A stretch of 64,000 bases of DNA from Microbacterium thalassium (GTDB lineage: Bacteria > Actinomycetota > Actinomycetes > Actinomycetales > Microbacteriaceae), in assembly GCF_014208045.1 (NCBI RefSeq), contig NZ_JACHML010000001.1, forward strand, positions 868,001-932,000, written 5' to 3'. Below, in pieces: positions 7,739 to 15,505 of this stretch. Position 1 is the stretch's first letter, and the number at the start of each line of letters is the position of its first letter. The notes below the pieces were generated by a model. That model made no database searches, was not told the origin of the DNA, and saw only the letters and a list, made by a program, of their open reading frames with translations. Both the position numbers and the translations under genes were made by a program.

Positions 7739-8848
7739 ATGCTCATCCCCTTCGACGACTACCCCGTCCACCAGACCGCGGCTCCGCTGGCGCAGGCGGG
7801 CTCGGGGCACCCCGATCAGTACGACCGGTTCTGGTTCAACGGGTTCCGCGATGACCTGATGTTCGCCGTGGCGTTCTGCACCTACCCGAACCGCGAGCTG
7901 ATGGAGGGGGCCTTCTCGGTGCTGCGGGACGGGCGTCAGACGTCGGTCTTCGCCAGCGGCCGGATGAATCCGGACCCCATCGACACGCGGATGGGCCCGA
8001 TCGCGGTGGAGATCATCGAGCCGATGCGCGTCAACCGTGTCGTCGTGGATTCTCTGGAACACGGCATCCGCGCCGACCTCACGTACACGGCGGACACGGT
8101 GGCGATCGAGGAGCCCCGCCAGACGCAGATCGCCGGCAACCGCCTGGTCATGGACGCCACGCGCGCGACGCAATGGGGGACATGGACCGGGACAATCGAG
8201 GTCGAGGGGGAGACGATCGACCTCGGCGAAGGCGTGCGCGGTACCAAGGACCGCTCGTGGGGGACCCGCGTGACCGGCCGCCCGCACGGGGCGCCGATGC
8301 GTCCGCAGGGCTTCACGTTCTTCTGGGCGCCGATCCACTTCGACGACGAGTGCTTCCACTACATCACCTTCGAGCGGCAGGACGGCTCTGCCTGGCTGAA
8401 CCACGCGGCGGTGGTGCCGAAGGCGGATGCGGCCGGCACCGGGCAGTCCGTTGCCTCGATGACCGGGGCGCATGAGTTCACCTGGACTCCCGGGACCCGC
8501 CGGGTGGCGTCCGCGACGATCACCGCCGCGGGCCCGTCCGGCGAGCAGGTCGAGGTGGAACTCGAACCGGTGGCCACGTTCCAGATGAAGGGCATCGGCT
8601 ACGGACATCCGACCTGGGGCCACGGAACCTGGCACGGCGAGAGCGAGTCGCACGGCGAGAGCTGGGTGGTGGCGGACCTCGACCCGCTCGCCTACGAGAA
8701 CGTCCATGTGCAGCAGCTCGTGCGCGCGACATGGGGCGATCGCACCGGGCTGGGCGTGCTCGAGCAGATCGCCGTCGGTCCGCTGCCCAAGTACGGGCTC
8801 ACCGGCTTCCTGGACGGCGCTCGCGTCCTGGAGCGCACCACCGCCTGA
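7739..8848 (+). CDS. Uncharacterised 369-residue protein, probably two lipocalin-like domains
   Basis: I cannot assign a biochemical function. The protein is soluble with no signal peptide and is rich in beta strands and tryptophan/glycine (QWGTWTGTIEVEGETIDLGEGVRGTKDRSWG, FTFFWAPIHFDDECFHYITFE, GYGHPTWGHGTWHGE). This pattern recalls the hydroxyneurosporene-synthase/tocopherol-cyclase-like (AttH/CrtC) fold. Similar proteins are often found next to the kinase-like phosphotransferase seen here, in clusters for steroids or other cyclic lipids (from memory). ATG 7739 is chosen because AGGGAG lies 9 nt upstream and the conserved part starts there. The gene ends 32 nt before the phosphotransferase. 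Confidence 0.75.
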   Translation: MLIPFDDYPVHQTAAPLAQAGSGHPDQYDRFWFNGFRDDLMFAVAFCTYPNRELMEGAFSVLRDGRQTSVFASGRMNPDPIDTRMGPIAVEIIEPMRVNRVVVDSLEHGIRADLTYTADTVAIEEPRQTQIAGNRLVMDATRATQWGTWTGTIEVEGETIDLGEGVRGTKDRSWGTRVTGRPHGAPMRPQGFTFFWAPIHFDDECFHYITFERQDGSAWLNHAAVVPKADAAGTGQSVASMTGAHEFTWTPGTRRVASATITAAGPSGEQVEVELEPVATFQMKGIGYGHPTWGHGTWHGESESHGESWVVADLDPLAYENVHVQQLVRATWGDRTGLGVLEQIAVGPLPKYGLTGFLDGARVLERTTA

Positions 8849-8880
8849 AACGCACCACCGGAGGATACGAAGGAGTATCG

Positions 8881-9939
8881 ATGGACATCAGCGAACTCGA
8901 CCGCGAATGGCTGGCCGGCGCGCTCGGAGTGGAGTCACACCGGCTCTCCGACCCCGTTGCCGCGAGGCTGGGGCAGGGGCAGGTCGGAGACACCTACACA
9001 GTCGACTTCGAGAAGGACGGCGTGCCCACCCGTCTCGTGCTCAAGCTGACCGCGCACGACGCCGACAGCGCCGAGGCTGCGCACCAGGAGAACAACTACC
9101 TCCGTGAGGTGAGGTTCTACCAGGACCTCGCCCGCGAGCTCCACATCCGAGTGCCCGAGGTCCACCATGCCGTCATCAGCGATGACGGCAAGCGGTTCGC
9201 CCTCCTCATGGAGGATCTCGCGCCGTGCAGCACCCGTGACCAGATCGCGGGATGCTCCGCGGCGGAGGCCGAAGCCGTCGTGATGGAGGTGGCGAAGCTC
9301 CACGGTCAGATGTGGCAGCGCGAAGAGCTGCACGCGCTCGACTGGCTGCCGGGCCCGCGCGAGATCCCCGAGGAGGTGCTGCCGTTCCTGCCGGCGATGT
9401 TCGGGGCCTTCTGCGAGCGCTTCGAGGGCCGGCTCGCGCCGGAGGTCGTGGAGATCGGACGGGCCTTCTTCGAGGACTTCGCGGCGTACCTCACCGCCCA
9501 GAACTCGGCGCCGACCACCCTCCAGCACGGCGACTTCCGTGCCGACAACCTGCTGTTCGACGTGCGCGACGGGACCGACCGGCTCGCCGTCGTGGACTGG
9601 CAGACGATCCAGCGCGGGCCGGGGGTGCTCGACGTCGCCTACTTCCTCGGCGGTTCGCTCGATCCCACTGACCGTCGCGCCATCGAGCGCCCGCTACTCG
9701 AGGCCTATCACGCGAGGCTGGTCGACTACGGAGTCGACGGCTACTCCTTCGAGGCGTGCTGGGCCGATTACGCGCGCTTCGCCTTCCACGGATTGTTCAT
9801 CGGCGTGGGAGCGGCGATGACGGTCGAGCAGACCGACCGCGGCGACGAGCTGTTCGTCTCGATGGTGCAGCGCGCCGCCCAGCACGCCATCGATCTCGAC
9901 TCGCTGGCGCACCTGCGCGGCGATCGGGCGCGGGTCTGA
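8881..9939 (+). CDS. Phosphotransferase family protein (APH/ecdysteroid-kinase-like)
   Basis: A 352-residue protein kinase-fold phosphotransferase. The catalytic loop is LQHGDFRADNLLF, with His216, Asp218 and Asn223, and the metal-binding VVDWQ follows. The lysine and glutamate of the N-lobe appear in LVLKLT and the downstream ENNYLREVRFY. Members phosphorylate small hydroxylated compounds. In this context a hydroxylated lipid or sterol-like alcohol is more likely than an aminoglycoside, by inference. The start is fixed by AAGGAG 7 nt before ATG 8881; the frame is open further upstream but overlaps the previous gene. It is the last gene of this plus-strand group and converges on the FAH hydrolase. 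Confidence 0.85.
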   Translation: MDISELDREWLAGALGVESHRLSDPVAARLGQGQVGDTYTVDFEKDGVPTRLVLKLTAHDADSAEAAHQENNYLREVRFYQDLARELHIRVPEVHHAVISDDGKRFALLMEDLAPCSTRDQIAGCSAAEAEAVVMEVAKLHGQMWQREELHALDWLPGPREIPEEVLPFLPAMFGAFCERFEGRLAPEVVEIGRAFFEDFAAYLTAQNSAPTTLQHGDFRADNLLFDVRDGTDRLAVVDWQTIQRGPGVLDVAYFLGGSLDPTDRRAIERPLLEAYHARLVDYGVDGYSFEACWADYARFAFHGLFIGVGAAMTVEQTDRGDELFVSMVQRAAQHAIDLDSLAHLRGDRARV

Positions 9940-9998
9940 ACGCCGCAGCCGGATGCCGTACACCCGCACGCACGATCGGACGAGCGCGGTCGCGCTGC

Positions 9999-10994
9999 TC
10001 ACTGCCGGGCCGCGCGGAGACGGCCACTGTTCCGCCGGGCGGCCGGCACCTCGGGCAGCGATGCGCGCGGTTCGCCGATCGTGTTGAGGATCTCGCCGAT
10101 GCCTTCGACGGTGATGCGGACGCTGTCGCCGGGCTTCAGCGGCGCAGGATCCAGCGATCCGGTGCGCCCCCAGATCTCGGCGAGGCAGCCGCGGCCTGCC
10201 GTGCCCGAGGCGAGGATGTCCCCCGGAGCCACCCGCGAATCGCGCGACGCGTAGGCGATCATCTCGGGGAACGACCAGCTCATGCCGGTCAGGTTGTCCG
10301 TCCCGTAGATCTCGCCGTTGATCTCGACCTCGACGTCGAGGTCGAGGAGCCCGTCGTCGGTGTGGCGGTCGGTGAACTCGTCGGCGGTGACGATCCAGGG
10401 GCCGAGCGTCGCGCCGAAGTCCTTGCCCTTGCAGGGCCCGAGCGACACCTTCATCTCGCGGGCCTGCAGATCTCTCGCGCTCCAGTCGTTGAAGATGGTG
10501 TAGCCGAAGATCTGCTGCGCTGAGCGCTCGACCGTCATGTGTCGGCCGTCGCTCTCTCGTACGGCCCCGATCACGGCGGCGACCTCAAGTTCGAAGTCGA
10601 GTTCCGCCGTGCGCGGGGGCACCAGGGTGTCCGTCGGGCCGATGAGGGTGTGCGGATTGGTGAAGTAGAAGGTGGGGGCTTCGTACCACGCGTCGGAGAC
10701 GGTGGCGGCGGGGTCGGCTCGCTTGACCATCCCCTCGACGTGCTCTTCGAAGGTGACGAAGTCGCGGATGCTTCCCGGCACGATCGGCGGGACGAGGCGC
10801 ACGGTGGGAAGGGGGCGCCACCCGGTGCGATCGCGGGACTCGATCAACTCTCTGCCGACCGCGAGCGCGGTCGGCAGGCCGGCGTGGATGAGGACGTCCA
10901 CGGGGCGGCCATCGGGAAGGGGGATCGCGTGATCGTCGTGGATGAAGCCGGACTCGATCACGCCGTCGAGTCGCTGCCAGCGTGCGATGCGCAT
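9999..10994 (-). CDS. Fumarylacetoacetate hydrolase family protein
   Basis: A 331-residue protein with a C-terminal FAH domain. Metal-site segments are visible: LDFELEVAAVIG supplies the two glutamates and IFNDWSARDLQ the aspartate. GDILASGTAGRG is the usual glycine-rich strand near the end. Members hydrolyse or decarboxylate 2-oxo acids made by ring cleavage (acylpyruvates, 2-oxohepta-3-ene-dioates). It is the third gene of the minus-strand dioxygenase operon, 11 nt after the amidohydrolase, so it probably acts on the ring-cleavage product. ATG 10994 has GAGAGG upstream; the long upstream open frame is not coding. Confidence 0.9.
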   Translation of the reverse strand: MRIARWQRLDGVIESGFIHDDHAIPLPDGRPVDVLIHAGLPTALAVGRELIESRDRTGWRPLPTVRLVPPIVPGSIRDFVTFEEHVEGMVKRADPAATVSDAWYEAPTFYFTNPHTLIGPTDTLVPPRTAELDFELEVAAVIGAVRESDGRHMTVERSAQQIFGYTIFNDWSARDLQAREMKVSLGPCKGKDFGATLGPWIVTADEFTDRHTDDGLLDLDVEVEINGEIYGTDNLTGMSWSFPEMIAYASRDSRVAPGDILASGTAGRGCLAEIWGRTGSLDPAPLKPGDSVRITVEGIGEILNTIGEPRASLPEVPAARRNSGRLRAARQ

Positions 10995-11005
10995 GGGGGT
11001 CCCTC

Positions 11006-11986
11006 TCAGGCAGAGGCTGTCGCGCGGTCGGGGGTGCGCAGCAGGGTGCGGGCGTTGCGGACGACGTCGTCGGCGATCGGCTCGACCTCGTCGACGCTGC
11101 CGGAGTCCCAGCCGCGGTAGTTGGTGCCGAAGACGAGCCGGTCGGGGTTCGCGACAGCGCGGAGGAGGGTCAGCGACTCGGGCGAGTTGACGTGGGTGTC
11201 GAACCAGAGCCGCGAGAACTGCGCGTCGAACTCCTCGACCGTGATCGGGGAGCGGGGGAGGCTCGCGAAGTGGCGCAGCCGGCCGTGCTGGAACGCGATG
11301 CTCCCGCCGCCATGGCTGACATACACGTCGAGCTTCGGGTGGCGCAGCAGCACCTTCCCGAAGATCAGCGATGCCACTGCGAGCGTCTCCTCGTGGGGGT
11401 AGCCCAGCGTGACGTGCCAGTCGAACCGGTCCAGTCGCGGGTCTCCGGCCGGGCCGTCGACGCCGGGGACGGTCGAGTGGACGAACAGCGGCACGTCCAG
11501 GTCGACGCACGCCTGATAGAGGTCGTCCATGTCCGGGTGATCGAGCGCGGCGCGTGCGTCGGTGCCGATGTATCCGCCGACCAGACCGAGTTCGCTGACC
11601 GAGTGCTCGAGCTCGGCGATCGCGGCACCGATGTCGACGGTCGGCAGTGCGGCGAATCCTCGGAGCCGATCCGGCTGCTGCGAGCACCACTCCGACATGA
11701 AGGTGTTCGCGCTCCGGAGGAACGGCGCGGCGATCTCACGAGGCGTGTGCGTGAAGAGCCAGAGCGGTGACAGCGACAGGACCTGGACGTCGATCGCGTC
11801 CTCGTCGAGCGAGTCGAGTCGCTGCCGGGGTGTCTCGGCGAGGCTCGACTTCGGGCCGATCGGCCAGCGGTAGCCGCCGGCGACGATCTCGTGGCGCGCC
11901 TCGCCGACCTTCTCGATCGCCGGCCCCGCGGAGCCCGCCTTTCCGAGGAGCTCGTCGAAGAACATGTGGGCATGGACGTCGATCAT
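11006..11986 (-). CDS. Amidohydrolase-family (ACMSD-like) hydrolase or decarboxylase
   Basis: A 326-residue TIM-barrel amidohydrolase of the ACMSD/gamma-resorcylate decarboxylase type. Metal-ligand segments are DVHAHMF near the N-terminus, FVHSTVPG and YVSHGGGSIAF. The conserved Asp of the last strand, seen as LGSDYPFD in the paralogue at 22513, reads FGTNYRGWDSG here, so Asn takes its place. That may alter or abolish metal-dependent catalysis, or a nearby Asp may compensate. The gene overlaps the dioxygenase stop by 4 nt, so it is coupled to ring cleavage. Decarboxylation or hydrolysis of the product is inferred. Confidence 0.88.
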   Translation of the reverse strand: MIDVHAHMFFDELLGKAGSAGPAIEKVGEARHEIVAGGYRWPIGPKSSLAETPRQRLDSLDEDAIDVQVLSLSPLWLFTHTPREIAAPFLRSANTFMSEWCSQQPDRLRGFAALPTVDIGAAIAELEHSVSELGLVGGYIGTDARAALDHPDMDDLYQACVDLDVPLFVHSTVPGVDGPAGDPRLDRFDWHVTLGYPHEETLAVASLIFGKVLLRHPKLDVYVSHGGGSIAFQHGRLRHFASLPRSPITVEEFDAQFSRLWFDTHVNSPESLTLLRAVANPDRLVFGTNYRGWDSGSVDEVEPIADDVVRNARTLLRTPDRATASA

Positions 11987-12909
11987 GCGGGCACCTCGGC
12001 GGGGTAGGGGTAGACCGAACTCTGCGGCGGGAGCGGGCGGAACTGGTGTCCCCAGATCTCACTGCGGTTCCCCCAGCGCCGGTCGATGCGGCGCATGCTC
12101 CAGGCGTCGTCGTCGTCGATCACGAGCGAGTCCGCCCCGAACTCGAGGTCGAATCCGCTCGGTGTCCGCGTGTAGAACGACAGCTGCTCGTCTCCGGCGT
12201 GCCGCCCCAGCGACGCGCTGATCTCATAGTCGCTCTGGAGCGCCAGATCGTACGCGCGGCCGACGTCGTCGATGTCGGTGCTCTCGACCATCACGTGGTT
12301 GAGGCCGAGAGAGCCGGGGATGGCCCAGATCGCGAGGCTGTGGTGGCGGGGGTTGCAGCGCAGGAACGCCATCGGGCCCATGCCCACATCGACGACGTCG
12401 CTGCACTTGAAGCCCAGTGTGTCTTGGTAGAACCGGCTCGCGATCTCGAGGTCGGGGACGATGAGCACGGCATGCCCCAAGCCCTGGTCGCCGGTGATGA
12501 AGGATGATGTCGCCCGCTGGCCGCGGAACGTGCGGTCGAGGTGGCCCGGGCCGTAGAAGAGCTCCTGGCGTACGCCGAACGGGTCGGTGAACGACGCGAG
12601 CGCGGTGACCTGGCGGGCATCGGCGAGTTCGGCGGGTTCGTCGACGACCTCGACGCCGCGTGCTCGCAGGTCCTCCTTCACTGCGGCGAAGTCCAGCCGA
12701 TCGCTGGTCTCCCAGCCGAGGTGAAGCAGGCGGTCCTCGTCCCCGGGTTCGATGCGCATGCGGTACATCCGGTCGTCCCAGCGGATGCGGACCGCACCGG
12801 AATCCTCGCGGCTGCATTCGAGTCCGAACACATCGGTGGCGAAGCGCGGCCACTCGTCGACGTTCGGGGATTGGAATCCGACGTATCCGAGACTGTGGAT
12901 CCGAGTCAA
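11983..12909 (-). CDS. Extradiol ring-cleavage dioxygenase, BphC/HsaC type
   Basis: A 308-residue two-domain type I extradiol dioxygenase of the vicinal-oxygen-chelate superfamily. The Fe(II) ligands stand exactly where expected: His146 (GLGHAVLIV), His205 (GLNHVMVES) and Glu256 (FDLEFGAD). The active-site RHHSLAI and FYTRTPSG segments are also present. It should cleave a catechol next to its hydroxyls. No ATG fits; the start is TTG 12909 with AGGAGG 5 nt upstream, which keeps the family's usual N-terminus (SLGYVGFQS). It is the first gene of the operon and diverges from the LysR gene. The physiological catechol is unknown; biphenyl-like, steroid-like or terpenoid ring substrates are possible. 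Confidence 0.93.
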   Translation of the reverse strand: MTRIHSLGYVGFQSPNVDEWPRFATDVFGLECSREDSGAVRIRWDDRMYRMRIEPGDEDRLLHLGWETSDRLDFAAVKEDLRARGVEVVDEPAELADARQVTALASFTDPFGVRQELFYGPGHLDRTFRGQRATSSFITGDQGLGHAVLIVPDLEIASRFYQDTLGFKCSDVVDVGMGPMAFLRCNPRHHSLAIWAIPGSLGLNHVMVESTDIDDVGRAYDLALQSDYEISASLGRHAGDEQLSFYTRTPSGFDLEFGADSLVIDDDDAWSMRRIDRRWGNRSEIWGHQFRPLPPQSSVYPYPAEVPA

Positions 12910-12997
12910 GGTGGCCTCCTGCCGTGGTGCGCGCGACGGCAGTGGTCTGCGTCGACGTCTCTCGTTCACCGCGCGCTGAGGCGCGGCAAGTCCCTTC

Positions 12998-13043
12998 ACC
13001 GTAGGAATCGACCGCGCGGCAGCGGAAATGGTTCTCACCGATA
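12998..13043 (-). promoter_or_regulatory. Dioxygenase operon promoter with shared LysR-regulon box
   Basis: On the minus strand a 21-bp box (13043-13023) reads TATCG...TTTCCG. Its TTTCCG lies 19 nt from TACGGT (13003-12998), a TANNNT-type -10. The same box and the same 19-nt spacing recur before the hydrolase gene (14054-14099) and the ABC transporter (15417-15462). The box also lies 48 nt before the LysR start, so one site could control both divergent genes. Confidence 0.6.
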
Positions 13044-13091
13044 GTCGGCATCACGAACTGGTACGCTCCCCGGGACCGAGGGGAGGACACC

Positions 13092-14018
13092 GTGGTCGCC
13101 CGTCTCGAATCGATCGATCTCAATCTGCTCGTCGCGCTCAATGCGCTCCTCGAAGAGCGGCACGTCACGAACGCGGGAGCGCGGCTGCACATCGGGCAGT
13201 CGGCGATGAGCGGTGTGCTCCGTCGGCTGCGGGGATACTTCGGCGACGAGCTGCTCGTCCGCGTCGGCAACGAACTGCAGCTGACTCCCTTCGCGGAGAG
13301 CCTGATGCCGGCGGCTCGCGCGGCATACGACGCAGCGGCGGTCCTGTTCGCGGCAGGCGTGGAGTTCGACCCGCAGGACTCCGAGCGGGTCTTCAGCGTC
13401 GCGCTCTCCGACTACTCGCTCACCCGCATCGGACCCCAGCTGATCCAGCGGATCGATGCTGACGCGCCCAACGTCCGCATCAGCTTCGAATCGCTGCCCA
13501 CCACTTTCGTCCGCGACCCGGACGGTGCTCTCATGCAGTACGACCTGATGGTGCTCCCGGTCGAGTACCTGCCGGCGTACGCGAGCTCGTCGATGCCGCT
13601 GTTCGACGACGACTTCGTCGTCGTGCTGTCGCGTCACAGCCCCTTCGCCGACCGCGACGAGCTGACCGTGAAGGATCTCAAGCGATCTCCGCAGCTGCTC
13701 GCCGCGCTCGGCCCGCGCAATCAGCTGCGGCCTCTTGCGGGCCTCGATGCCCACCGCACGCTCGGTGACATCGACCCGCACGTGTCCGTGAGTTCGTACC
13801 TGGGCATGAGCCACCTCATCCGGGGAAGCCGGTACTGGGCGTTGATGCCCCGTTCGCTCGCGGGCATCACGTGCACGTCCGACGACTTCGTCATCAAGGA
13901 GGCGCCGTTCCCCAGCGAGCGCTTCACCGAGCACGCGTTCTGGCATCCGTCCCGCGAGCGCGACGCCGGACTGGCGTGGTTGAGAGGTCTGCTCGAACAG
14001 GTCGCCGCAGCGCAGTAG
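13092..14018 (+). CDS. LysR-family transcriptional regulator
   Basis: A 308-residue LysR regulator. The N-terminal winged helix is LNLLVALNALLEERHVTNAGARLHIGQSAMSGVLRRLRGYFGDELLVR, and the substrate-binding domain follows from about residue 95. The VTNAGARLHIGQSAMSGVLRRLR variant is like NodD/NahR-type activators. GTG 13092 has GGGAGG at good spacing. It stands between the divergent dioxygenase operon and the downstream hydrolase/ABC genes. The shared 21-bp box at -35 positions of three promoters suggests activation by this protein with an aromatic inducer, as is usual for LysR regulators of catabolic operons. Confidence 0.93.
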   Translation: MVARLESIDLNLLVALNALLEERHVTNAGARLHIGQSAMSGVLRRLRGYFGDELLVRVGNELQLTPFAESLMPAARAAYDAAAVLFAAGVEFDPQDSERVFSVALSDYSLTRIGPQLIQRIDADAPNVRISFESLPTTFVRDPDGALMQYDLMVLPVEYLPAYASSSMPLFDDDFVVVLSRHSPFADRDELTVKDLKRSPQLLAALGPRNQLRPLAGLDAHRTLGDIDPHVSVSSYLGMSHLIRGSRYWALMPRSLAGITCTSDDFVIKEAPFPSERFTEHAFWHPSRERDAGLAWLRGLLEQVAAAQ

Positions 14019-14053
14019 CGCCGTCGCCCCGCTCGCAGGGGCGTGATACCTGC

Positions 14054-14099
14054 CATCGCCAACAACTGTTTCCGAGCGTCGGCAGACGTCCCCTCTAAT
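14054..14099 (+). promoter_or_regulatory. Alpha/beta hydrolase promoter with LysR-regulon box
   Basis: A 21-bp box (14054-14074, CATCG...TTTCCG) is followed 19 nt later by TCTAAT (14094-14099) as -10. Position and spacing match the other two copies. The preceding CGCCCC/GGGGCG hairpin (about 14026-14046) may end the LysR transcript. Confidence 0.6.
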
Positions 14100-14153
14100 C
14101 GAGGCGACCGGATCGCACCCCGATCCGGTGAGCTCAGCGACGAGAGGGCGGCG

Positions 14154-15353
14154 ATGTTCGAGTACTTTCCCGGCAACTATGTGTGGAGTCTCGCGGTCGT
14201 CGCGACGCTGAACAGCGGTGGCCGGATCGACGATGTCGACCGAGCGTGCCGGCCCGTGCTCGAGACCGGTGGGAACGGCGACGACGCGGCGACGGAGCAC
14301 CTGTACCGCGCGTGGGAAGCCGTCGCCGACCGCGTCGCCGCGTCGGGGCGTGAGGACGAACGCGAGGGCCGTGTCCTCGCCGCCGCAGACAAGTACTACC
14401 TCGCGAGCCTGTACACCTCGCAGGCCGAAAGACTCCAGTCGCCCGCATGGGCCGGTCGCAATGCCGCCTACCAGAAGTCGCTGGACCTCCTGAACCGACA
14501 CCTGGAGCTCTCCGGGGCCCCGGTGTCCGCCGTCGAGATCCCCTACGGCGGTGGTTCGCTGCCGGCGTACCTGTACCGCGCGCCGTCGACGGACCGGGAA
14601 CCGGGACCCGTGGTCATTCAATGGAACGGCCTCGACAGCACCAAGGAGATGATGTACTCCTCCGGATTCGCGCGGGAACTCGGGCGACGGGGGATCTCCA
14701 CGCTCATGGTCGACACCCCCGGATCGGGTGAAGCGCTCCGCCTGCGCGGACTTCGCGCACGCTTCGACAGCGAAGTGTGGGCGGCCGCATGCGTCGACTA
14801 CCTCGTCGCGCTCGACGAATTCGACGACGACCGCATCGGCCTGGTCGGGTGGTCTCTCGGCGGGTACTTCGCCCCCCGGGCAGCCGCCTACGAGAAGCGC
14901 ATCGCGCTCGCCGTCTCGTGGGGAGCCAACCACGACTGGGCGAGCATCCAGCAGCGGCGCCGTCGACGCGAGGGCGAGCGCCCTGTTCCGCACTACTGGG
15001 ACCACGTCCAGTGGGTGTGGGGAGCAGCCGACGTCGACGAGTTCCTCCATCTCTCACGGCGCATCAGCCTCGAGGGCGTCCTCGAGGAGATCACGGTTCC
15101 ATTCCTCATCACCCACGGTGCCGATGACCGCCAGATCCCCGTCAGCGACGCCCACCGCTCCTACGCACAGGCCGTGAACAGTCCCGACCGAGAGCTGCGC
15201 ATCTTCGGCGCTGAAGAAGGCGGGTCCGCGCACATCGGTCTCGACAATCTTCCGCTGGTCTCGCAGTTCACCGCCGATTGGATCGCGACGCGCTTCCGCG
15301 CTGAGGCGCCCGCGGACGCGACTGCAGCCGACGCCGCACCCGCCCTGTCGTAG
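14154..15353 (+). CDS. Alpha/beta hydrolase, DHPON-hydrolase/FrsA-like C-C hydrolase
   Basis: A 399-residue alpha/beta hydrolase with a helical N-terminal domain of about 150 residues before the core. The catalytic triad is visible: nucleophile Ser234 in GWSLGG, an acid at Asp324/325 in HGADDRQIP and His360 in GSAHIGL. This domain arrangement is that of 2,6-dihydroxypseudooxynicotine hydrolase and FrsA-like proteins. The former breaks a C-C bond next to a ring ketone, so this enzyme may release a side chain from a hydroxylated aromatic or pyridine; that is inference. ATG 14154 has GAGAGGG upstream. It is expressed from its own LysR-box promoter. Confidence 0.85.
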   Translation: MFEYFPGNYVWSLAVVATLNSGGRIDDVDRACRPVLETGGNGDDAATEHLYRAWEAVADRVAASGREDEREGRVLAAADKYYLASLYTSQAERLQSPAWAGRNAAYQKSLDLLNRHLELSGAPVSAVEIPYGGGSLPAYLYRAPSTDREPGPVVIQWNGLDSTKEMMYSSGFARELGRRGISTLMVDTPGSGEALRLRGLRARFDSEVWAAACVDYLVALDEFDDDRIGLVGWSLGGYFAPRAAAYEKRIALAVSWGANHDWASIQQRRRRREGERPVPHYWDHVQWVWGAADVDEFLHLSRRISLEGVLEEITVPFLITHGADDRQIPVSDAHRSYAQAVNSPDRELRIFGAEEGGSAHIGLDNLPLVSQFTADWIATRFRAEAPADATAADAAPALS

Positions 15354-15416
15354 CGTGCCCCGACCGCTCTTGCCGGGTGCGCTGTCTCCATGCTCATCGG
15401 CTTCGCGCATGCCCGG

Positions 15417-15462
15417 TATTGCGGACCGCTGTTTCCGCACCGCCGTCCGGCATTCGTACATT
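15417..15462 (+). promoter_or_regulatory. ABC transporter operon promoter with LysR-regulon box
   Basis: The third copy of the 21-bp box (15417-15437, TATTG...TTTCCG) precedes TACATT (15457-15462) by 19 nt. The -10 lies 43 nt before the GTG of the binding-protein gene. This places importer and ring-cleavage genes in one regulon. Confidence 0.6.
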
Positions 15463-15505
15463 GACTGCGATCTGCAAAGCAGCCGGTCGAATCAAAGGAG
15501 ATCCC

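Noticed and set aside
13035..15050. Long minus-strand open frame (671 codons) opposite the LysR and hydrolase genes
   Set aside because: It is antisense to two well-supported genes, has an Arg/Asp/Val-rich composition typical of GC-driven shadows, and shows no domain.
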